Positions 1 through 5,161 of a DNA stretch of 5,161 nucleotides are shown here, in pieces. This DNA comes from Peptostreptococcaceae bacterium. GTDB lineage: Bacteria; Bacillota_A; Clostridia; Peptostreptococcales; Acidaminobacteraceae. The stretch covers positions 1 through 5,161 of the forward strand of contig JABXKX010000225.1 in assembly GCA_013619035.1 (NCBI GenBank). The letters run 5' to 3'. The stretch's first letter is position 1, and each line of letters opens with the position of its first letter. A program made the translations under genes and the position numbers. The notes below the pieces were generated by a model, which had not been told where the DNA came from, ran no database searches, and worked only from the letters and a program-made list of their open reading frames with translations.

Positions 1-14
1 GATGTGTGTTAGAT
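1..14 (-). repeat. Edge of a third attC-like repeat copy (partial, cut by window start)
   Basis: The window opens with GATG, a short spacer and then GTTAGAT at 8-14. This matches the right edges of the two full repeats (CTCAGATG, 4-base spacer, then GCTATGT or ATTAGAC). On the gene strand the box reads ATCTAAC, a perfect fit to the integron consensus RYYYAAC. Only the edge is visible, so the call rests on about 14 bases and on their position just downstream of the other units. Confidence 0.4.
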
Positions 15-54
15 CTGAAGTCACCAATCTGCTTTTAATCTATGTTTACATGAC

Positions 55-110
55 TGTATTTGGCAATACCAAATTGCATAAAACGGCAATCAAAAATACA
101 ATTGCCAGTA
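55..110 (+). repeat. Left terminal inverted repeat region of the IS21 element
   Basis: Three blocks recur in inverted form at the right end: TGTATTTGG (55-63), AAACGGCAATCAAAAATAC (81-99) and AATTGCCAGTA (100-110). GGCAAT, in either orientation, appears three times here (62-67, 85-90, 101-106) and probably marks transposase binding sites. Multiple subterminal repeats are typical of IS21 elements. Confidence 0.8.
85..106 (-). terminator. Possible weak terminator after istB
   Basis: Downstream of the istB stop, the minus strand can form GGCAAT / ATTGCC (6 bp, 10-base loop), followed by GTTTTATG. The stem is short and AT-rich, and the same bases belong to the terminal repeat. It may be only paired transposase binding sites rather than a terminator. 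Confidence 0.3.
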
Positions 111-118
111 TTTTAGTT

Positions 119-838
119 TTATTTAATTAAAGCATGTTCTTTTCTATAACTTTCACGATTGAAAAATATCAAATGTGAATGATGAATAATACGATCAATG
201 ATAGCCACTGTTAGTTTCTCATCAAATAAAAAACTGTTCCAATGACTAAACTCCATGTTTGTTGTGATGATGATACTCTTTTGTTCATAACATTTACTAA
301 TCACTTCAAACAACAAGCGAGATCCTTCTTGATGAAGCGGTAAATAACCCCATTCATCTAGTATAAGTAGTTCTGCTTTGAGCAGTTTATTCATAGCTCT
401 TTCGAGCTGATTTTGTTCTTTTGCTTTCACCAGATGATTGATTAAATCGTGTACAGTATAAAAATATACTTGTTTACCAGACTTTATGACTGTTAAGCCT
501 ATGGCAATACTTAAGTGACTTTTGCCAGTACCTACGCCGCCATAGAGAATTAGATTCTCTTTATTCTCTATAAATTCTAACGATTTCAAAGATTCCGTGG
601 TGAGAGTATCTGGAAATTCTAAACCGCTGAATGAGTAGCCCTCAAATGTTTTTACAATGGGAAACTTAGCAGCTTTTAGATTGCGTTCTATTATGTTTTC
701 ACGGCGCTCCTTGTAAAGTTTCTGGAGCAGTTCAAATACAAACTGTTCTTTGTTCTGATACTCTGTATTCTCGTAAAACTCAATAAGCGATTGACTGAGT
801 TTAAGTTTTTTCTGTAGCTGTGTGATTTGCTCTTTCAT
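119..838 (-). CDS. istB: IS21-family helper ATPase IstB
   Basis: This 239-residue AAA+ ATPase of the DnaC/IstB type works with the IstA transposase. In the family it loads on target DNA, uses ATP to select and remodel the target, and stimulates strand transfer. The sequence shows Walker A GGVGTGKS (residues 100-107), Walker B LLILDEWG (157-164), a sensor-1-like ITTN (191-194) and a conserved Asp-Arg pair near 215-216. The N-terminal ~90 residues form the helical IstB lead-in. The length is normal for the family and there is no frameshift. The ATG at 838 overlaps the istA stop as ATGA, so translation is probably coupled; a GGTGGTGA stretch upstream of it could serve as a weak ribosome site. 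The name is standard for this family, and the particular IS cannot be named from sequence alone. Confidence 0.93.
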   Translation of the reverse strand: MKEQITQLQKKLKLSQSLIEFYENTEYQNKEQFVFELLQKLYKERRENIIERNLKAAKFPIVKTFEGYSFSGLEFPDTLTTESLKSLEFIENKENLILYGGVGTGKSHLSIAIGLTVIKSGKQVYFYTVHDLINHLVKAKEQNQLERAMNKLLKAELLILDEWGYLPLHQEGSRLLFEVISKCYEQKSIIITTNMEFSHWNSFLFDEKLTVAIIDRIIHHSHLIFFNRESYRKEHALIK

Positions 839-2337
839 GAATGATCACCACCAATCAATGAATCATAATCGGTTAGTGTAACTTCATAGCTTGGCATCGT
901 TGGTATGATATTATCATATGTCTTGGATTTGTATAGTTGTACATTCTCTTTTAGTCGATAATAGGTTGTCCATAGTGCTTTTGGATCCAATACATTATTG
1001 CTTATATTAGATTCTAAGACCCTTTTAGCAAAGGTGATGTCGTCCTTAATCAGACAGTGTTTTAGAAACGCCAATGCTGCTTTTAATTGTGATTTATCTA
1101 GGGATTCTGTGTACACATGCCAAGAGTCAGGTAAAGTTTTGTAGAAATTTGAATACTTTAATGCTTTTGGTCTTTGTAAGACAACTTCAATGAAATCAAT
1201 CCAATTTGTAAAGGTTTTACCTTTATCAAAGGAACGTTTATGTCTAGTGATTTCAGAGTATGAATCAGTTAAAACAATGATGTGATTGGCCATGATCTTC
1301 AACCATACATACTCATTTATGTAACGTGGTGATACGGAATAAGTACATTTACCAAATGGTATATGACCATATTTATTCACACGACGTTTCTCATATTTGG
1401 CTGTATCAAATGAAGCCATAGTCAAAGTACTCATCAACGGTTTTTCTTGCTCAAAGATTTGATACTGTGGTATTTGATGTTTGTAATGATCTTTCAAATT
1501 ATCTTTATCGCAAGCCTTAAGTACATTTGTATTGGCAATTTCTAGATCGTTACATTCAAGAAATGGAATGAATATATTATCCCTGAAGTAACCAACTTTT
1601 TTCTCAACATTGCCTTTCTCATGACCTGAGTTAGGATTACAAAATACAGGTTCAAAGCCATAGTGGGTTGCAAAACGTAAAAAGCGTTCAGTTGGTATGG
1701 CATCACCATATTTATCTTTGGTACGGATACAAGCAGCAGCCATTTGATCAAACCATATTTTTGTTGGTACAACACCAATGTGGTTAAAGATGGTCTGAAG
1801 ACCTTCCTGCAATGCTTCCATAGTTTCAGAAGTTGTAATTTGACAGTAGCCCACATTACTTGCTGGGAAAGATAACACTAACTCATGTGCTTTTATCAGT
1901 GTTTCATTTTGGATGATGTATATTTCACCGAAATCCACTTGAGCTTCACCACCTGGATGATTCAAATCTAAGAAACACTCCTTGTGGTTATAGATCTTAA
2001 GTCGTTCTTCTTTTACAACATTACGGAAAGTTCTTTCAGCTATCAGACATAAGTCTGGATGTTCAGCTAATGCTCTTTCATAAATTCTTTTGGCTGTGTG
2101 TCTATGTTTCTTGCGAAGGTTTTTATCAGAGGTTAGTACTTCTCTAACAAAAGGCCTGATCAGGTCAGACTTAGTATTAAATGATTTTTTAGTTTTAACC
2201 TCATTGAAATCATCACAACCAATGTATTTTTTAATAGTGCGGTAATTATGCCCAGTGGCATTCTCTATCTCTGAAAAAGTTTTTCCTTTATCATAGTAGA
2301 GTTTTCGGATATAATTTATTTGAGTAATTGTCAGCAC
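835..2337 (-). CDS. istA: IS21-family transposase IstA (DDE integrase fold)
   Basis: This 500-residue transposase cuts and joins the ends of the element. An N-terminal helix-turn-helix (residues ~17-39) probably binds the terminal repeats. An rve-type catalytic core follows, with candidate DDE residues D135 (AQVDFGE), D197 (IWFDQM) and E245 (KGNVEKKVGY). The position after the second Asp is Gln, where many relatives have Asn. Residues ~318-370 resemble the Mu-transposase-like beta-barrel region found in IstA proteins. The GTG start at 2337 is chosen because AGGAGG lies 7 bases upstream. Length and motif order are normal and no disruption is seen. It is expressed with istB from the same message. 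Confidence 0.93.
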   Translation of the reverse strand: MLTITQINYIRKLYYDKGKTFSEIENATGHNYRTIKKYIGCDDFNEVKTKKSFNTKSDLIRPFVREVLTSDKNLRKKHRHTAKRIYERALAEHPDLCLIAERTFRNVVKEERLKIYNHKECFLDLNHPGGEAQVDFGEIYIIQNETLIKAHELVLSFPASNVGYCQITTSETMEALQEGLQTIFNHIGVVPTKIWFDQMAAACIRTKDKYGDAIPTERFLRFATHYGFEPVFCNPNSGHEKGNVEKKVGYFRDNIFIPFLECNDLEIANTNVLKACDKDNLKDHYKHQIPQYQIFEQEKPLMSTLTMASFDTAKYEKRRVNKYGHIPFGKCTYSVSPRYINEYVWLKIMANHIIVLTDSYSEITRHKRSFDKGKTFTNWIDFIEVVLQRPKALKYSNFYKTLPDSWHVYTESLDKSQLKAALAFLKHCLIKDDITFAKRVLESNISNNVLDPKALWTTYYRLKENVQLYKSKTYDNIIPTMPSYEVTLTDYDSLIGGDHS

Positions 2338-2344
2338 GTCCTTT

Positions 2345-2350
2345 CCTCCT
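2345..2350 (-). promoter_or_regulatory. Ribosome binding site of istA
   Basis: AGGAGG on the minus strand, 7 bases before the GTG at 2337. It decides in favour of the non-ATG start. Confidence 0.8.
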
Positions 2351-2375
2351 TAAAGTTTGGTCACTCTAAGGATAA

Positions 2376-2381
2376 ATTATA
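2376..2381 (-). promoter_or_regulatory. Candidate -10 box of the istA promoter
   Basis: The minus strand reads a perfect TATAAT here, 38 bases before the istA start. No good -35 hexamer sits 16-18 bases upstream. The nearest lookalike, TTGCCA, is only 11 bases away and lies inside the terminal repeat, so transposase binding could interfere with this promoter. Confidence 0.4.
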
Positions 2382-2389
2382 GGTTAGGA

Positions 2390-2452
2390 TACTGGCAATT
2401 ACTTTTTGTATTTTTGATTGCCGTTTATTGTACTTCTAGTTTACCAAATACA
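2390..2452 (-). repeat. Right terminal inverted repeat region of the IS21 element
   Basis: This mirrors the left end in three blocks: 2444-2452, 2408-2426 and 2390-2400. The last two blocks are separated by 7 extra bases (2401-2407) that are absent on the left, so the two ends are not exact mirror images. The segment between the tip and the second block is also longer and more diverged here. Confidence 0.8.
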
Positions 2453-2561
2453 TTGTCATTTGATATTATTTATTACGAAAAGAACAAACAGGCAAATCCT
2501 ATCTCATCATTATCTAACATAAATTATATATATTATTCAAATTGTAATTTAATATTATATC

Positions 2562-2837
2562 TTAATTAGTAGGTTTATTATTAGCGATTATAGTAATTGA
2601 TGCAAATACTGATAATAAAAATGTGAATAAGTAAACACAATCTCTTATTTCTAAAGTACCTATCGATCCCAAATAAGCTAATAGCCAAGTCAACAGGATA
2701 GTTCCAACTGTTATGCCAATCAACTTCTTGGATTTGCCTCTTACAAAGAAATTCGAAATTACTTTAAATCTTTTATCGAGTAAAATAAACATTAGTAATA
2801 TTCCTAAGAAAACAAATGCTTGAATAGCGTAAACCAT
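2562..2837 (-). CDS. Small three-helix membrane protein of unknown function
   Basis: This is a 91-residue protein with three predicted membrane helices at about residues 2-20, 40-60 and 67-85. The loop 21-38 is strongly basic (DKRFK...RGKSKK), which suggests it is cytoplasmic and the N-terminus outside. I do not recognise the family. The ATG at 2837 is preferred over an in-frame ATG at 2870 because AAGGAGG sits 5 bases before it, and the upstream ATG falls inside the outer box of the repeat at 2867-3086. Under the cassette reading it is the first gene of its cassette, with a 35-base leader. No attC-like repeat directly follows it; the next landmark downstream is the IS21 end about 110 bases on. 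Confidence 0.75.
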   Translation of the reverse strand: MVYAIQAFVFLGILLMFILLDKRFKVISNFFVRGKSKKLIGITVGTILLTWLLAYLGSIGTLEIRDCVYLFTFLLSVFASITIIANNKPTN

Positions 2838-2842
2838 GGTTC

Positions 2843-2849
2843 CCTCCTT
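2843..2849 (-). promoter_or_regulatory. Ribosome binding site of the small membrane protein gene
   Basis: AAGGAGG on the minus strand, 5 bases before the ATG at 2837. It decides the start and excludes the longer reading from 2870. Confidence 0.8.
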
Positions 2850-2866
2850 ATTTATCAAATGATTGC

Positions 2867-3086
2867 ACATAACGGAAGCGCATCTGAGAGGCTGTTGAGC
2901 TTACAACTGATCTCTCATGGCTGTGAGCCTGCGAACGACTAATGAGTCAGTGACTCGGTTAGTGAAACGAGTGTGTCCATAAGTACAAAACTTTGTTGAT
3001 GCTCTAGTACTCTTTTTGTACTAGTGGCTTATGTTAATTCCTACTTTCACTTTATCTGTGGACCTTGCTCAGATGTAGTGCTATGT
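2867..3086 (-). repeat. attC-like structured repeat, copy 1 (about 220 bp)
   Basis: This fills the gap between the lipoprotein gene and the small membrane protein gene. In gene direction it starts with ACATAGC (3086-3080), a 4-base spacer and CATCTGAG (3075-3068), and ends with CTCAGATG (2888-2881), a 7-base spacer and GTTATGT (2873-2867). The outer boxes pair with one G-T, and the inner boxes pair perfectly over 8 bp. Inside are three further stems: 2897-2908 with 2919-2930 (imperfect), 2939-2947 with 2953-2962 (one bulged G), and GTCCA 2975-2979 with TGGAC 3059-3063, enclosing a loop of about 79 bases. The part 2866-2980 is close to 4136-4249, with the first 24 bases identical. It is richer in G+C than the flanking genes. 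Its layout resembles an integron attC site, though longer than usual. Confidence 0.7.
3004..3024. other. Perfect hairpin inside the variable loop of repeat copy 1
   Basis: CTAGTAC and GTACTAG pair over 7 bp around a 7-base T-rich loop. There is no U-run after either arm, so it is not a convincing terminator. It lies in the part of the repeat not shared with copy 2 and may be extra structure in the loop of the folded element. Confidence 0.5.
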
Positions 3087-3102
3087 GATGGTTTTAGCGT
3101 TT

Positions 3103-4104
3103 TTATTCGTATGTTTCTTTTTCACTAGTACTACATCGAATAATATATACATCTTCAGATGGAATATACATAAGATGATGATTCCTAACTTGTTTTAATT
3201 CATCATCTGTAAAAGAATTGTTTAGTCCAATAACTTCTACAGATCCAGTTTCGTCTTTCAAAGTTGCTTTGAAGTAATCTCTGACATACAAGGATGTACC
3301 AACGTATGAGGATTTAGTAAGTTCAGGTACAACAGCACTTGGCAAGTCTTCAATTTTTACCTCTGCTATATTATCTAAGTATCCTTGTATTATTAAAGCT
3401 TGAAGCGTGTTGACATCACCATGAGAGCTTTCTGTTAAGTCTGACACTGGAATACCTTCAATAATATTTATTCCATTCTCAATCAATTCGTCTTTCCAAA
3501 TGCGCGAATTAACACTTTGACTTTTCTCATATGCAGAACTATTCATCATAATTATGCTTTCTAAATCATAGCCATACTCAGATTCAATTGATGCTCTTAG
3601 TAGAATCTGAACATGGATATCATCTAGTCTTTTTATTAGAGCTCCATGTCCATGTATTTTGCTATCTCTATCAGATACATACTTTTCTAATTCAGATTGA
3701 ATGTTCTTATGAAACTTGCTTTCACCATATAGTTTCCCAGCTACCTTTAGGATATTCTCCCAATCATTTTCACCAACAGACTCTACAGTATTAACTACAG
3801 TTTGTATTTCTTTAGGGAAAAATACTAGCTGAAGCGCGATACTTTCATCTAAAGAATAAATTGAAATATGACCCATTTTATTCTTAGCTTCATTTTCAAG
3901 GATGTGAGTTATTTGACCTTCAACATCCGAGGAAGATTCTCGAATATTCCAGCTTAATTTTTCTTCGTTGAGCACTCTTACGATATCTGTAGCCGATGTC
4001 ATAACTTTGTATTGAGTTTCTTCATTAATACAACTGGTAAATATAGATAGAACTGATATAAAAACTGCTAGTAAACTCCAAATCCTTACACTTCTCATCT
4101 TCAA
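3103..4104 (-). CDS. Predicted lipoprotein of unknown function
   Basis: This is a 333-residue exported protein. Basic residues at 2-7 and a hydrophobic stretch (8-22) lead to a lipobox-like IFTSC with Cys25, so the mature protein is probably lipid-anchored outside the cell membrane. Phe at -3 is unusual for a lipobox. The rest is soluble, charged and without recognisable catalytic motifs. No family was recognised. The TTG at 4104 is 6 bases after AAAGGAG; the alternative ATG at 4098 (12 bases after it) would drop two residues. The gene sits between two attC-like repeats, with its stop 17 bases before the outer box of copy 1, and appears to be the cargo of one cassette. No terminator or convincing promoter of its own is seen. 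Confidence 0.8.
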   Translation of the reverse strand: MKMRSVRIWSLLAVFISVLSIFTSCINEETQYKVMTSATDIVRVLNEEKLSWNIRESSSDVEGQITHILENEAKNKMGHISIYSLDESIALQLVFFPKEIQTVVNTVESVGENDWENILKVAGKLYGESKFHKNIQSELEKYVSDRDSKIHGHGALIKRLDDIHVQILLRASIESEYGYDLESIIMMNSSAYEKSQSVNSRIWKDELIENGINIIEGIPVSDLTESSHGDVNTLQALIIQGYLDNIAEVKIEDLPSAVVPELTKSSYVGTSLYVRDYFKATLKDETGSVEVIGLNNSFTDDELKQVRNHHLMYIPSEDVYIIRCSTSEKETYE

Positions 4105-4110
4105 TCGATT

Positions 4111-4117
4111 CTCCTTT
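4111..4117 (-). promoter_or_regulatory. Ribosome binding site of the lipoprotein gene
   Basis: AAAGGAG on the minus strand, 6 bases before TTG 4104 and 12 before ATG 4098. The spacing favours the TTG start. Confidence 0.65.
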
Positions 4118-4136
4118 ATTCTTAGCTAAAACTGTC

Positions 4137-4335
4137 ACATAACGGAAGCGCATCTGAGACGCCGTAGAGCTTACAACCGAACTCTCATGGTTGTGAGCTC
4201 GCGAACAGCTAATGAGTTAGTGACTCGGTTAGTGAGAGGATTTGTCCATGATAACAAGATCATGTAGCTGCTTCTATTAAATCAAACTCATATAACCACT
4301 CACCTGTGGACCTCTGCTCAGATGTGGTATTAGAC
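4137..4335 (-). repeat. attC-like structured repeat, copy 2 (about 200 bp)
   Basis: In gene direction: GTCTAAT (4335-4329), a 4-base spacer, CATCTGAG (4324-4317), a branched interior, CTCAGATG (4158-4151), a 7-base spacer and GTTATGT (4143-4137). Interior stems are 4167-4178 with 4189-4200 (11 Watson-Crick pairs plus one G-T, 10-base loop), 4209-4217 with 4223-4232 (one bulged G), and GTCCA 4244-4248 with TGGAC 4307-4311, enclosing a variable loop of about 58 bases. The two outer boxes do not match each other here. This fits a cassette array, where the right-hand box of one site belongs to the next cassette. The gap 4336-4410, up to the stop of the upstream gene, holds only a short hairpin and a possible repeat fragment. 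Confidence 0.7.
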
Positions 4336-4350
4336 GATGCTCAAATCGTC
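4333..4350. other. Short hairpin overlapping the edge of repeat copy 2
   Basis: GACGAT and ATCGTC pair over 6 bp around a 6-base loop, just downstream of the gene ending at 4411. There is no T-run on the 3' side in either direction, so a terminator role is doubtful. It overlaps the outer box 4329-4335 and could compete with it for pairing. Confidence 0.4.
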
Positions 4351-4410
4351 GATAAAAAATTCATCTGAAGCCGTAAGTTACTATTCACCATATCATTCGA
4401 AATGCTTGTA

Positions 4411-5161
4411 TTATAAATCCGGTTTATAGAATCGATATATGTTTTGAAATTGAACTTCCTCTTCGTTGATAATCTCAAATCCTCTTATGATAATCAGTAA
4501 TTTTTTTACTTGATATTCATCGTCATAGACCTTAATATTTAGGTAACCTTCACTAAAATCATTATCACTATAGTAACTTCCTGAAGAGCCTATATCATCA
4601 TACGATATCTCTGAATAAACTTCAGTTATAGCCACATTAGGATAATCTAGAAAATAAATGTAAGTAGTGTAGTTTTCTTCTTTTTTCTTATTTTGTAGTG
4701 TTATATTACCTTTACTAGGGCTTATTTGCTTAGCAATTGAAGAGTATTTTTCTTCTATAGCCATAACAAATTCAATATCTCCATCACTTAATTCTGTAGA
4801 ATATGCAAAATCTGGATTCATAAAACTGTAGCACCAATTTTCTTTTGTTGATGGATCTATCATTAACACCATATCATTCTCAAAACTTTTATTATCTATT
4901 AGCTTGAACCAAATGCAATTATTCTTTATCATACTTGAATGAAACTCATCTAAAAGATGGTTATCTTTAAAAATAAACTTTAGCTTTGTGCTGTCTGTAG
5001 GTGTAAGTTCATAAGAGTTATAACTAATCTTGATTTCTTCTAATAATTGAATATCTATCCCAAATTCATCAATGCTAGCTTTCTCATCAATTAAAGAATC
5101 AACAGTAGTTTCTTCATTGAAAAAAACAGCAAAAGTTAGGATACTCAAGATAAAAAATATA
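4411..5161 (-). CDS. Hypothetical secreted or membrane-anchored protein, 5' end outside the window
   Basis: An open frame of 249 residues runs to the window edge. A TTG at 5148 could serve as a start, but the frame stays open upstream and the residues before it (IFF-I) extend a hydrophobic stretch, IFFILSILTFAVFF. The true start is therefore probably a few codons outside, and this is the core of a signal peptide or N-terminal anchor. No lipobox Cys follows it. The remainder is acidic and soluble, rich in Asp, Glu, Ser and Tyr, with no motif I recognise. It is followed by attC-like copy 2, with the stop 75 bases before the outer box. By analogy with the next unit it is the cargo of a cassette whose first bases should lie just outside the window. 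Confidence 0.75.
   Translation of the reverse strand, partial: IFFILSILTFAVFFNEETTVDSLIDEKASIDEFGIDIQLLEEIKISYNSYELTPTDSTKLKFIFKDNHLLDEFHSSMIKNNCIWFKLIDNKSFENDMVLMIDPSTKENWCYSFMNPDFAYSTELSDGDIEFVMAIEEKYSSIAKQISPSKGNITLQNKKKEENYTTYIYFLDYPNVAITEVYSEISYDDIGSSGSYYSDNDFSEGYLNIKVYDDEYQVKKLLIIIRGFEIINEEEVQFQNIYRFYKPDL

Larger units (their letters stand above)
55..2452 (-). mobile_element. IS21-family insertion sequence, complete, about 2.4 kb
   Basis: The element carries two overlapping genes in the order istA-istB, the IS21-family hallmark, flanked by inverted repeats whose outermost shared block is TGTATTTGG (55-63 and, inverted, 2444-2452). Its length is usual for the family, and both reading frames are intact with all catalytic motifs, so it may still be active. 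I placed the ends at the TG...CA tips. The exact tip is uncertain because ATGAC also occurs in inverted orientation just outside both ends. No 4-8 bp direct duplication of the target is visible. The element points the same way as the surrounding genes and lies downstream of the small membrane protein gene. Confidence 0.9.
2873..4142 (-). mobile_element. Putative complete integron-like gene cassette (lipoprotein gene plus attC-like site)
   Basis: If recombination occurs at G|TT of the GTTATGT boxes, as in integrons, one unit runs from 4142 to 2873 on the gene strand. It holds a 38-base leader, the lipoprotein gene and its attC-like repeat. The end box ACATAGC is complementary, with one G-T pair, to the unit's own first bases plus G (GTTATGT), as expected for a unit excised as a circle. 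The extent is inferred from this architecture alone. No integrase or recombination product is visible. Confidence 0.5.

Noticed and set aside
1542..1856. Minus-strand open frame of 104 codons inside istA
   Set aside because: It lies entirely within the catalytic core of istA in another frame, has no ribosome site and shows no plausible protein character. It is a shadow of istA.
2357..2569. Plus-strand open frame of 70 codons across the right end of the IS21 element
   Set aside because: It spans the terminal inverted repeat and AT-rich intergenic DNA, overlaps the end of the membrane protein gene and has no good ribosome site.
2838..2870. Longer reading of the small membrane protein from the ATG at 2870
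   Set aside because: That ATG is part of the repeat's outer box. The ATG at 2837 has an ideal AAGGAGG before it, and the extra 11 residues would be polar residues encoded by the leader.
3004..3024. Hairpin in copy 1 as a rho-independent terminator
   Set aside because: The T-run is in the loop, not after the stem, on either strand.
2866..3087. Repeats as a CRISPR array, tRNA-like cloverleaf or plain MITE
   Set aside because: The spacing is over 1.2 kb and the units are gene-sized, so this is not CRISPR. There is no anticodon arm or acceptor consensus for a tRNA. A MITE is not excluded, but no flanking target duplication is seen and the outer boxes differ between the two ends of copy 2.
3588..3794. 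Plus-strand open frame of 68 codons opposite the lipoprotein gene
   Set aside because: It is antisense to a well-supported gene, with no ribosome binding site and a composition that mirrors the coding strand.

Overview
The window is AT-rich DNA. Every gene I can support lies on the minus strand. Strong AAGGAGG-type ribosome binding sites, GTG and TTG starts and a lipoprotein with a lipobox suggest a low-GC Gram-positive (Bacillota) chromosome or plasmid. I cannot place it below that level, and no housekeeping gene is present.

Positions 55-2452 are a complete IS21-family insertion sequence. It carries istA (transposase, GTG start, 2337-835) and istB (AAA+ helper ATPase, 838-119), overlapping by ATGA, with multi-block inverted repeats at both ends. 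No target-site duplication is visible.

Reading in the gene direction (high to low coordinates), the rest consists of a secreted or membrane-anchored hypothetical gene cut by the window edge (5161-4411), a ~200 bp structured repeat (4335-4137), a hypothetical lipoprotein gene (4104-3103), a second copy of the repeat (3086-2867), a small three-helix membrane protein gene (2837-2562), and then the insertion sequence. The first 14 bases of the window look like the edge of a third repeat copy.

The repeats are the most interesting part. Each follows a gene, and its end lies 35-38 bases before the next start codon. Each has the outline of an integron attC site: outer 7-base boxes resembling RYYYAAC and GTTRRRY, unpaired spacers, an inner 8-bp inverted pair (CATCTGAG/CTCAGATG), and a branched, partly variable interior. 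The outer box at the end of the lipoprotein unit (ACATAGC) pairs with that unit's own first bases (G|TTATGT), as expected if the unit was once a circular cassette. I therefore read 4142-2873 as one complete ~1.27 kb gene cassette in an integron-like array, with the IS21 element in its downstream part. No integrase is visible, the repeats are longer than ordinary attC sites, and the array could instead be a structured RNA or MITE family. The cassette reading is an inference.
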